Part shown: positions 1 through 6,245 of the stretch, one piece after another | Layout: each line of letters starts with the position of its first letter | Numbering within the stretch: the stretch's first letter is position 1 | NCBI RefSeq assembly: GCF_002095435.2 | Contig: NZ_MJEJ02000052.1 | Location: 248,001 to 312,000 of the forward strand | Origin: Williamsia sp. 1138 | GTDB taxonomy: Bacteria > Actinomycetota > Actinomycetes > Mycobacteriales > Mycobacteriaceae | DNA: 64,000 nucleotides | Direction: 5' to 3' | Translations under genes and position numbers: made by a program | The notes under the pieces: generated by a model | Database searches by the model: none | What the model was told of the DNA's origin: nothing | The model's input: the letters and a program-made list of their open reading frames with translations, nothing else

Positions 1-418
1 CTCAAAGTCGGGCACCCTGACCTACCAGATGATGTACGAGCTTCGTGACATCGGCTTCTCGACCGCCATCGGCATCGGCGGCGACCCGGTCATCGGAACC
101 ACCCACATCGACGCCATCGAGGCGTTCGAGCAGGACCCCGACACCAAGGTCATCGTGATGATCGGTGAAATCGGCGGTGACGCAGAAGAGCGCGCGGCCG
201 ACTACATCAAGGCCAACGTCACCAAGCCGGTCGTCGGCTACGTCGCCGGCTTCACCGCTCCCGAGGGCAAGACCATGGGCCACGCCGGCGCCATCGTCTC
301 GGGCAGCTCGGGCACCGCTCAGGCCAAGAAGGACGCACTCGAGGCCGCAGGCGTGAAGGTCGGCAAGACGCCGTCCGAGACCGCCGATCTCGCGCGCGAG
401 ATCTACAAGAACCTGTAA
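1..418 (+). CDS. sucD: Succinyl-CoA ligase alpha subunit, C-terminal part (cut by window edge)
   Basis: This is the C-terminal ~138 residues of the ADP/GDP-forming succinyl-CoA synthetase alpha subunit of the TCA cycle. The reading frame is open from base 2, so the start lies outside the window. Visible landmarks are [20 protein letters not shown], the [12 protein letters not shown] segment and [13 protein letters not shown], whose His (codon 281-283) is the residue that is phosphorylated in this family. The gene normally follows sucC. A strong hairpin lies 28 bases after the stop, so it is probably the last gene of its operon. Confidence 0.97.
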   Translation, partial: SKSGTLTYQMMYELRDIGFSTAIGIGGDPVIGTTHIDAIEAFEQDPDTKVIVMIGEIGGDAEERAADYIKANVTKPVVGYVAGFTAPEGKTMGHAGAIVSGSSGTAQAKKDALEAAGVKVGKTPSETADLAREIYKNL

Positions 419-445
419 GGCTTCCCGCCACACGTTCGCTCGTCG

Positions 446-478
446 AAGGGCGTCGGTTCACTCGAACCGGCGCCCTTT
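446..478 (+). terminator. Hairpin terminator after sucD
   Basis: AAGGGCG-t-CGGTTC (446-459) pairs with GAACCG-g-CGCCCTT (464-477) around a four-base loop, giving a near-perfect 14-bp stem with one G-T wobble. Only a short T run follows, as is common in high-GC actinobacteria. Confidence 0.75.
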
Positions 479-557
479 GCCATGTCCGGTGTAGTTCAGG
501 GTTTGGCGAGTAATGTTCTGAGTCTTACTGGTAGGCGAGTGAAGGAACCGCACGCGC

Positions 558-1310
558 ATGGTCACCGGCGGAACATTGGGGTCCGGCCTGGCTCGACGAG
601 CCGGATCGGCGTACTCATTTGCCTCCCGTATCCCGGTCGTCGGCCCGGTTCTGACACGGACGACGGCAGAAGCGATCGCGTTGGGGGAGCAGGCCCTCGC
701 CGGCGCCCTGGAACTGACCCGCGCTGCTCTCAAGGTCATCATCCGGGAGGTGATCGAAGCCCTCGTCGTCGAAGTCGATCTCACCGAACTCGTCAAACGC
801 CACGTGGACATCAATGAGATCGCCACCGTGATCGATCTGGACACCATCGCCGCACGGATCGACATCGACGCCATCCTGAACCGGGTAGACCTGGACGCCG
901 TCATCGAGACCGTGGACCTGAACCGGGCCGTCAGCGGTGTGGACCTCGACGCGATCGCCGCGAAGATCGACATCGAGGCGGTGATCGGTCGTGTCGACCT
1001 GATCGGTCTGGCCAACGAGATCATCGACGGTGTGGACCTCCAGGCGATCGTCCGAGAGTCGACCACCACCCTGACGACGGGCGTGCTCGACGACGTTCGC
1101 ACGCAGGGGGCCCGCGCGGACGATGTGGTTGCCGGGGTGTTCGGACGGCTGCTCGGCCGGTCGGTCCCACCGCCCCGCGGCAGGCCCGGTCTGAACGGGA
1201 CCGTCCCGGCGGCCGCCGCCGCGCCGAACACCGCAACGTCGGTCACCGAGGTCGTGGTCGACGTGCACCGCCGCGATCGTGGACACACCCCGTTGGACAC
1301 CCATGAGTGA
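558..1310 (+). CDS. Nonapeptide-repeat protein of unknown function
   Basis: A 250-residue protein with no recognised enzyme domain. Residues about 73-165 consist of about nine consecutive units of nine residues with the pattern (V/I)-D-(L/I)-x-x-(I/V)-x-x-x, such as VDLDAVIET, VDLNRAVSG and IDIDAILNR. One longer, 13-residue spacer occurs near the end. The N-terminal ~70 residues look helical; the C-terminus is basic and Ala/Pro-rich. A GAAGGAA ribosome site lies about 10 bases before the ATG. The stop overlaps the start of the RDD-domain gene by 8 bases, so the two are probably translated together. The regular repeat suggests a solenoid or an oligomeric scaffold; this is inference. There is no clear signal peptide. 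Confidence 0.8.
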   Translation: MVTGGTLGSGLARRAGSAYSFASRIPVVGPVLTRTTAEAIALGEQALAGALELTRAALKVIIREVIEALVVEVDLTELVKRHVDINEIATVIDLDTIAARIDIDAILNRVDLDAVIETVDLNRAVSGVDLDAIAAKIDIEAVIGRVDLIGLANEIIDGVDLQAIVRESTTTLTTGVLDDVRTQGARADDVVAGVFGRLLGRSVPPPRGRPGLNGTVPAAAAAPNTATSVTEVVVDVHRRDRGHTPLDTHE

Positions 1311-1767
1311 ACTGGCCCCACAGCCGCCGCACACCAGCAGCGACGATCTCGAAAGCCGGTCCGCGGGAATCGTCAGCCGCGGCGTCGCAGCTGCGGTCGA
1401 CGTGGCCGCCGTCGCCGTGATCCTCGGAGCGATGTACCTGGGCCTGCTGCTCCTGTCGCTGCTGTTCAACTCGGGCTCGTTCTCTCCGCCGAGTCCGGGC
1501 ATCCTCTTCACGGGTGTGGTGGGTTACACCACCGCGATCCTCTATCTCGCCGGCTGTTGGGCGGTCTCGGGACGCACCGTGGGTTCGGTTGCCATGGGTC
1601 TGGAAGTGGTGAGCCGCAACGGCAAACGGATCGGGCCCTCGCGCTGCCTGGTCCGCGCGCTCTTCTACGCATTTTTCCCGATCGGGCTCGCTTGGGTCGC
1701 CGTCGACCGCCGACGGCGATCGGTGCAGGACATCGTGCTGCGTAGCAGCGTCATCTACGCCTGGTAG
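1303..1767 (+). CDS. RDD-family membrane protein
   Basis: A 154-residue integral membrane protein. Residues ~24-50 and ~62-85 form hydrophobic segments, with the family-typical GIVSRGVAAAVDVAAVAVI start (the R-D pair of the RDD fold), the GRTVGSVAMGLEVV segment and the C-terminal RRRRSVQDIVLRSSVIY signature. RDD proteins are small polytopic proteins, some implicated in ion transport; the substrate here is unknown. ATG 1303 was chosen because it overlaps the preceding stop by 8 bases (ATGAGTGA); an in-frame ATG at 1279 would add eight residues. Confidence 0.88.
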   Translation: MSELAPQPPHTSSDDLESRSAGIVSRGVAAAVDVAAVAVILGAMYLGLLLLSLLFNSGSFSPPSPGILFTGVVGYTTAILYLAGCWAVSGRTVGSVAMGLEVVSRNGKRIGPSRCLVRALFYAFFPIGLAWVAVDRRRRSVQDIVLRSSVIYAW

Positions 1768-1774
1768 CTCTCGT

Positions 1775-1846
1775 CGACCGTGCCGATAACGCCGCCGACC
1801 GTGCTCTTCTGGACGCCGACCGTGCCGATAACGCCGCCGACCGTGC
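1775..1846. repeat. Two perfect 30-bp direct repeats, 42-bp period
   Basis: The 30-base sequence at 1775-1804, which begins CGACCGTGCCGATAACGCCG, recurs exactly at 1817-1846 with 12 bases between the copies. Each copy itself contains CGACCGTGC at both ends. No gene is supported here, so the repeat lies in the non-coding stretch between the RDD gene and metQ. Confidence 0.85.
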
Positions 1847-1926
1847 CCATCCGATCGTCGATCGTGCCTGTCCGATTGGGTGTTGCACTGGCACTCAACG
1901 CTTCTGGCCGCTGCATCGCCGGTAAA

Positions 1927-2010
1927 GCACGGTGAGTGGTCGTTACGGCACGGTGAGCGGTCGGTAGGGCACGGTGAGTGGTCGGTAGGGCACGGTGAGC
2001 GGTCGGGAGG
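1927..2010. repeat. Four tandem 21-bp repeats upstream of metQNI
   Basis: Four head-to-tail units begin at 1927, 1948, 1969 and 1990. The consensus is GCACGGTGAG-Y-GGTCGGTAGG, and position 11 alternates T, C, T, C. A degraded fifth unit begins at 2011. The length is exactly 21 bp, or two helical turns. The rest of 1768-2215 (448 bases) holds the 30-bp repeats, this array, the palindromes at 2041-2070 and no convincing gene. Confidence 0.85.
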
Positions 2011-2040
2011 GCCCGGTCGGCGCCTGACAAAGGCGCGCCA

Positions 2041-2070
2041 GGGACATTCCCTAGAATCTGCGGGATTCTA
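2041..2070. promoter_or_regulatory. Adjacent palindromes, candidate operator for metQNI
   Basis: GGGA-cat-TCCC (2041-2051) is immediately followed by TAGAATC-tgcgg-GATTCTA (2052-2070), a perfect 7-bp inverted repeat with a five-base spacer. It lies 146 bases before metQ and looks like a repressor site. I could not fit the leader to SAM-I, SAM-II or SAM-IV riboswitch consensus features. Confidence 0.45.
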
Positions 2071-2215
2071 ATTCGACACGCCGATATTGCTCCAGGTCAA
2101 CGTCTTTGGTAGCGATGGGGAGCAACTGCGCGGGTCAGGGATCGCTGGAGGTAGTCGTTACAGTTTCCAGGCGCCGGAGTCGATCCGGCCCGTGAAACGA
2201 AAGGTGACGGGTGTC

Positions 2216-3085
2216 ATGCGACTGAAGAGACTTGCCCTCCTGCTGGTGGTGCCGCTGTTCGCACTGGGGGTGGCGGCCTGTGGCAGTGACGATTCGGACA
2301 CCGTCAAGATCGGCGTCGCCGACGCCAGCGAGAGCTACTGGAACGTGTTCAAGGAGAAGGCCTCTGGCGAGGGCATCGACGTCGAACTCGTGAACTTCAC
2401 CGACTACAACCAGCCGAACCCGGCCCTTGCCGAGGGCGAGTTGCAGCTCAATGAGTTCCAGCACTTGCTCTACCTCGCGACCTACAACGCCAAGAACAAT
2501 CAGAACCTGGTACCCATCGGCGCCACGGCCGTCTACCCACTGCCTCTCTACTCGACCAAGCACGCCTCGGTCGACGAGATCCCGCAGGGTGGAAGCGTCG
2601 TGATCCCGAACGACCCGACCAATCAGGCCCGTGGACTCCTGGTCCTGCAGCAGGCCGGCCTCATCTCGCTGAAGAACGGCGGCAACGCGTTCTCGACCCT
2701 CGCCGACATCGACGAAGGCGCGTCGAAGGTCAAGGTCACCGCGGTCGACGCGGGCCAGACCGCGCAGAGCCTCGACTCGGTCGATGCCGCGATCGTCAAC
2801 AACAACTACGCGACCTCGGCCAACCTCGGTGCCGACAAGGTGATCGCCCAGGACGACCCCAACAGCGACATCGCGAAGCCATACATCAACGCATTTGTGG
2901 CACAGGACAAAGACAAGAACAACGCCGACTATCTCAAGCTCACCGAGATCTATCACGATCCTGAGGTCGAGGCCGCTGCCAAGAAGGATCTCGGAGACAG
3001 CGGGGTCTTCAAGACGAACCCGCCGACCGAACTCCAGGAGCTGACCAAGGAACTCGAAGCTCAGGTCGACACCAGCGGTGCCTGA
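2216..3085 (+). CDS. metQ: MetQ/NlpA-family binding lipoprotein of a methionine-type ABC importer
   Basis: A 289-residue secreted lipoprotein. Residues 1-21 are a lipoprotein signal peptide ending in VAA-Cys22, so the mature protein would be acylated at Cys22 and face the cell wall. The NlpA fold is clear: VKIGVADASESYWNVFKEKA, NFTDYNQPNPALAEGELQLN (substrate-loop D-Y and P-N residues), FQHLLYLATYN and IPNDPTNQARGLLVLQQAGL. The family binds D/L-methionine or related compounds. ATG 2216 has an AAGGTG site about 9 bases upstream and places the lipobox correctly. The stop overlaps the metN GTG by 8 bases, making a Q-N-I operon. Confidence 0.93.
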   Translation: MRLKRLALLLVVPLFALGVAACGSDDSDTVKIGVADASESYWNVFKEKASGEGIDVELVNFTDYNQPNPALAEGELQLNEFQHLLYLATYNAKNNQNLVPIGATAVYPLPLYSTKHASVDEIPQGGSVVIPNDPTNQARGLLVLQQAGLISLKNGGNAFSTLADIDEGASKVKVTAVDAGQTAQSLDSVDAAIVNNNYATSANLGADKVIAQDDPNSDIAKPYINAFVAQDKDKNNADYLKLTEIYHDPEVEAAAKKDLGDSGVFKTNPPTELQELTKELEAQVDTSGA

Positions 3086-4154
3086 GAAGACACTGGTCGA
3101 CGCGCCGGCGATAGCCCTGCGCGGGGTCACCAAGAAGTTTCGTAGCCGAAAAGGCAAGGAACTCATCGCGGTCGACAACGTCACGCTCGAGGTGGGAGCC
3201 GGCACCATTGCCGGTGTCATCGGGTACTCGGGTGCAGGTAAGAGCACATTGGTCCGGCTGATCAATGGCCTCGAGACCGTCGACGAGGGGCAGGTGCTCA
3301 TCGACGGAGAGGACATCAGCCGGGCTGGGGAGCGGCAGCTGCGACGGGTTCGCGGTGAGATCGGCATGATTTTCCAGCAGTTCAACCTGTTCGGCTCGCG
3401 CACCGTTGCCGGCAATGTCGAATACCCGCTGAAGGTCGCGGGTGTCCCGCGGACCGAGCGGGCGCAACGAGTGGCCAAATTGCTCGAATTCGTTGGGATT
3501 GGGGACAAGTCGAAGCAGTACCCGCAGCAACTGTCCGGCGGACAGAAGCAGCGGGTGGGTATCGCCCGCGCGCTGGCGACCAACCCGAAGATCCTGCTCG
3601 CCGACGAGGCGACCAGCGCGCTCGACCCGGACACCACCACGGAGATCCTCGGATTGCTCCGCCGGGTGAACCGTGAATTCGGTACGACCATCGTGGTGAT
3701 CACGCACGAGATGGATGTGGTGCGTGAAATCTGCGACCACGTGGCGGTGCTCGATTCCGGCACCCTGGCCGAGCACGGGGCGGTGTACGACGTCTTCTCC
3801 TCGCCATCGTCGCCGATCACCAGGCGCCTGGTCCGTTCGGCGATCGGCGACGTGCCGACCGACGCCGTCCTCGAACGCCTTCGCAGTCGCCACCGAGGGC
3901 GGCTACTGACTGTGGCGATTCGCGAATTCGACGCTGCTGCGGGAGATGTGACGGCGTACTTCGCCGTGCCGGGCGTCGACGCCTCGGTGATTTTCGGTGG
4001 TATCACCGAATTGGCGAGGCGGCCTATCGGGTCCCTGACCTTCGCGGTGCAGGGAACCGCCGCCGACGTCGACCGCGTCATCGAGCGGCTGCGCACCGTG
4101 ACGACCGTGACCGAACACCAACTGGCCGGACACACTGTTACAGGGGAGGTGTGA
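3078..4154 (+). CDS. metN: MetN ATPase of a methionine-type ABC importer
   Basis: A 358-residue cytoplasmic ABC ATPase. It has Walker A GYSGAGKST (residues 49-57), Q-loop FQQFNLF, signature LSGGQKQR (~152-159), Walker B ILLADEATS and switch ITHEMD. The last ~85 residues form a NIL/ACT-like domain (from about AIREFDAAAGDVTAYF), which in MetN binds methionine and inhibits transport when the cell is replete. It starts with GTG 3078 inside the end of metQ and ends overlapping the metI region. Confidence 0.94.
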   Translation: MPEKTLVDAPAIALRGVTKKFRSRKGKELIAVDNVTLEVGAGTIAGVIGYSGAGKSTLVRLINGLETVDEGQVLIDGEDISRAGERQLRRVRGEIGMIFQQFNLFGSRTVAGNVEYPLKVAGVPRTERAQRVAKLLEFVGIGDKSKQYPQQLSGGQKQRVGIARALATNPKILLADEATSALDPDTTTEILGLLRRVNREFGTTIVVITHEMDVVREICDHVAVLDSGTLAEHGAVYDVFSSPSSPITRRLVRSAIGDVPTDAVLERLRSRHRGRLLTVAIREFDAAAGDVTAYFAVPGVDASVIFGGITELARRPIGSLTFAVQGTAADVDRVIERLRTVTTVTEHQLAGHTVTGEV

Positions 4155-4156
4155 GC

Positions 4157-4828
4157 ATGTTCCTCGGAGACATCATCACCCCGGAGCTGCGCCCGATCCT
4201 GTGGGAGGCGGTGATCCAGACCTTCCAGCTGGTCGGCTTCACGCTTGTGATCGGCGGCGTGATCGGTCTCGGTCTCGGTGGCCTGCTGTACGCCACCAGG
4301 CCGGGCAACCTGCTCGCGAACGCGGCGGTTTATCACACGCTGAACATCGCCGTGAACATCGTGCGGCCCATCCCGTTCATCATCTTCATCACGGCCATGG
4401 CGCCGTTGACGAAGGAGGTGATGGGCACCCGGATCGGCACCGAGGCAGCGATTTTCCCGGTGACGGTCATGGCGGTGTTCGTGATCGGTCGGGTGGTGGA
4501 GCAGAACCTGATCGCCGTGGACCCCGGAGTGGTCGAAGCCGCCCGGGCCATGGGCACCAGCCGCACCCGCACCCTGCTGACCGTGGTGATCCCGGAAGGA
4601 CTGCCGCCGCTGATCCTGGGTTACGCCTTCGTCTTCGTGGCGATCGTCGACATGTCCGCGATGGCGGGGTACGTCGGCGGCGGCGGACTCGGCGATTTCG
4701 CCCAGCAGTACGGCTACCAGCAATTCAACTGGAAACTGACGGTCGTCGTCATCGCCATGCTGATCGTCCTGGTGCAGCTCGGTCAGTTGCTGGGCAACTG
4801 GTTGGCCAAGCGGGCGCTGCATCGATAA
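4157..4828 (+). CDS. metI: MetI permease of a methionine-type ABC importer
   Basis: A 223-residue polytopic membrane protein with about five transmembrane helices and the MetI EAA-loop region VVEAARAMGTSRTRTLLTVV that docks onto MetN. The SD GGGGAGG at 4143-4149 lies 7 bases before ATG 4157, a better fit than the GTG at 4151, which sits one base after the SD and overlaps the metN stop. MetI forms the membrane channel of the MetNI2Q complex. Confidence 0.93.
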   Translation: MFLGDIITPELRPILWEAVIQTFQLVGFTLVIGGVIGLGLGGLLYATRPGNLLANAAVYHTLNIAVNIVRPIPFIIFITAMAPLTKEVMGTRIGTEAAIFPVTVMAVFVIGRVVEQNLIAVDPGVVEAARAMGTSRTRTLLTVVIPEGLPPLILGYAFVFVAIVDMSAMAGYVGGGGLGDFAQQYGYQQFNWKLTVVVIAMLIVLVQLGQLLGNWLAKRALHR

Positions 4829-4893
4829 CTCGCGAGCGTCACGGTGCCGATCTTGGTACCATGAGCGGTGCCGGCGAGTCCAGGAGGTCACCG

Positions 4894-5091
4894 ATGGCGT
4901 CTCTCAACATCAGCTTCACTGATCAGGAAATGGAAGCGCTACGGGTGGCCGCCGCTCGCGAGGGAGTCGCGCTCAAACCGTTTGTGCATGCCGCAGCTGT
5001 AGAAGCGGCGAGTGCGCGTAAAGCACGAGTTGCGGAATTGGCCAAGAGTATTGCCCAGAAATCGGCGGAGTTGAATCGGCGCCTGGCATGA
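4894..5091 (+). CDS. Antitoxin, ribbon-helix-helix-like, partner of Doc toxin
   Basis: A 65-residue protein. The N-terminal SLNISFTDQEMEALRVAA looks like an RHH/Arc-type beta strand plus helix that would bind DNA as a dimer. The Ala/Lys-rich C-terminus would wrap the toxin. AGGAGGT at 4882-4888 is an excellent ribosome site for ATG 4894, better than the upstream in-frame ATG at 4861. It ends overlapping the toxin ATG by 4 bases (ATGA), the usual order for antitoxin-toxin translational coupling. Confidence 0.78.
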   Translation: MASLNISFTDQEMEALRVAAAREGVALKPFVHAAAVEAASARKARVAELAKSIAQKSAELNRRLA

Positions 5092-5474
5092 CACTCTTCC
5101 CCACGCGGGATGAAGTTCTCACCGTCGGGTCGGTAGCCTGCGGCTTCACCGTCGTTGTGGGCGATGAGGGTCTGCTGGCCGCCGCAATAGCGCGTCCACA
5201 GACCAGTGTTTTCGGGATCGATGCCTATCCGGCGGATGTTGACAAGGCGGCCGCGTTGATGCACTCGCTGTGCCTGAATCGCCCACTGGTCGACGGAAAC
5301 AAGCGAACTGCGTGGGCTGCGGCCTGGCTCTTGCTCGGCCTGAACGGGATCGATTTGAGCGCCGATTTCGACGTGGACGCTGCCGAGGCGCTCATGAACG
5401 CCATTGCGATCGAGCATCTGGACTGGAGCGCAATCGCTCTCACGCTCAGCAAGTTCCGGGTGCCAACCTCATGA
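5088..5474 (+). CDS. Doc/Fic-fold toxin of a toxin-antitoxin pair
   Basis: A 128-residue protein with the Doc-family core LMHSLCLNRPLVDGNKRTAW around residues 57-76. Doc toxins phosphorylate and inactivate EF-Tu through the motif H-x-F-x-(D/A)-x-N-K-R. Here the D-G-N-K-R part is intact (Asp69-Arg73), but the position of the catalytic His is Arg65 (codon CGC, one transition from CAC), so the enzyme may be weakened or dead. The toxin overlaps its antitoxin by 4 bases upstream and a TetR gene by 4 bases downstream. Confidence 0.85.
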   Translation: MTLFPTRDEVLTVGSVACGFTVVVGDEGLLAAAIARPQTSVFGIDAYPADVDKAAALMHSLCLNRPLVDGNKRTAWAAAWLLLGLNGIDLSADFDVDAAEALMNAIAIEHLDWSAIALTLSKFRVPTS

Positions 5475-6076
5475 CCACCCAAGAACCAACTGCTGCCTCG
5501 CCGGTGACCCGTCGTGGCCAGGCGAAGGCTGCTCGGCGACGGGAGTTGCTGGCGGCCGCCGCGAGGTTGATGGCCGAACGTGGATTCGCGGGCGTCCGGC
5601 TGGAGGACATCGGCGCCGCGGTCGGCATCAGCGGACCGGCCATGTACCGGCATTTCTCGGGTAAGGACGCAGTTCTCGAAGAGATGCTCGTCGACATCTC
5701 CCAACGTCTGTTCGGTGGCGGGCAGGATGTGCTGAGGCTGTCGGACGACGACGAGACCGCGCTGGCAGGACTGATCGAGTTCCACGTGCGCTTCGCCACG
5801 ACCGAGCCCGAACTGATCACGGTCCAGGATCGGGACATGTCGTCGCTCACACCCGAAGCCAGGCGCGAGGTCCGTCGGTTGCAGCGCAAGTACGTCGAGT
5901 TGTGGACCGACGTGCTCGTGCGTCTGGCCGATCCGATGCCGCGCGAAGAGGCCCAGACCCGGGTTCAAGCAGTGTTCGGACTGATCAACTCATCACCCCG
6001 ACTGCCCGAACTCGACGCCGCTCGTCAGTCTGCGTTGCTCGCTCAGATGGCTCATGCCGCACTTGTGAGCTCCTGA
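5471..6076 (+). CDS. TetR-family transcriptional regulator
   Basis: A 201-residue regulator. Residues ~18-70 form the TetR helix-turn-helix: KAARRRELLAAAARLMAERG, then VRLEDIGAAVGISGPAMYRHF. The C-terminal two thirds is a helical ligand and dimer domain with no recognisable ligand signature. ATG 5471 overlaps the toxin stop (ATGA), so it is translationally coupled to the toxin-antitoxin pair, which is not usual. Its target could be the divergon at 6077-6245 or its own operon; this is inference. Confidence 0.9.
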   Translation: MTTQEPTAASPVTRRGQAKAARRRELLAAAARLMAERGFAGVRLEDIGAAVGISGPAMYRHFSGKDAVLEEMLVDISQRLFGGGQDVLRLSDDDETALAGLIEFHVRFATTEPELITVQDRDMSSLTPEARREVRRLQRKYVELWTDVLVRLADPMPREEAQTRVQAVFGLINSSPRLPELDAARQSALLAQMAHAALVSS

Positions 6077-6078
6077 GT

Positions 6079-6191
6079 GATAATAGTTCCGGCGACGTAA
6101 CGCGGGAAACAAACTCGTAATCTCACGGCAAATAGCCGCACAACTAAGACCCTATTATCGGTGCCCTGCCTCGAATGAGGTATATCGATAT
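6079..6191. promoter_or_regulatory. A/T-rich palindromic control region before the transporter-oxygenase island
   Basis: This stretch is visibly richer in A/T than its surroundings. GATAATAG (6079-6086) and CTATTATC (6152-6159) form an inverted pair 65 bases apart. CCTC-gaat-GAGG (6169-6180) and the 10-base palindrome ATATCGATAT (6182-6191) follow, about 55 bases before the first island gene. It is the likely promoter/operator of the 6246 operon. No exact -35/-10 pair could be assigned. Confidence 0.4.
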
Positions 6192-6245
6192 TTGCCACTG
6201 CAGGGGTATGTTGTCGCAGGTCCGGCACTGGTTGACTTCAGCGCT

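Noticed and set aside
1927-2010. Possible CRISPR array
   Set aside because: The units are contiguous with no spacers, are only 21 bp and no cas gene is present.
1755-2030. Minus-strand 91-codon frame with heptapeptide-like repeats in the RDD-metQ gap
   Set aside because: The repeats come from the 21-bp DNA array (three codons times seven); no ribosome site or known domain is present, and the two different repeat types are better explained as non-coding.
4151-4828. metI starting at GTG 4151
   Set aside because: Only one base separates the SD from this GTG, while ATG 4157 has the normal 7-base spacing.
2135-4891. Very long minus-strand frame (918 codons)
   Set aside because: It is the antisense shadow of metQ-metN-metI, which have clear protein families, overlaps and ribosome sites; G/C-rich codon bias keeps such shadows open.
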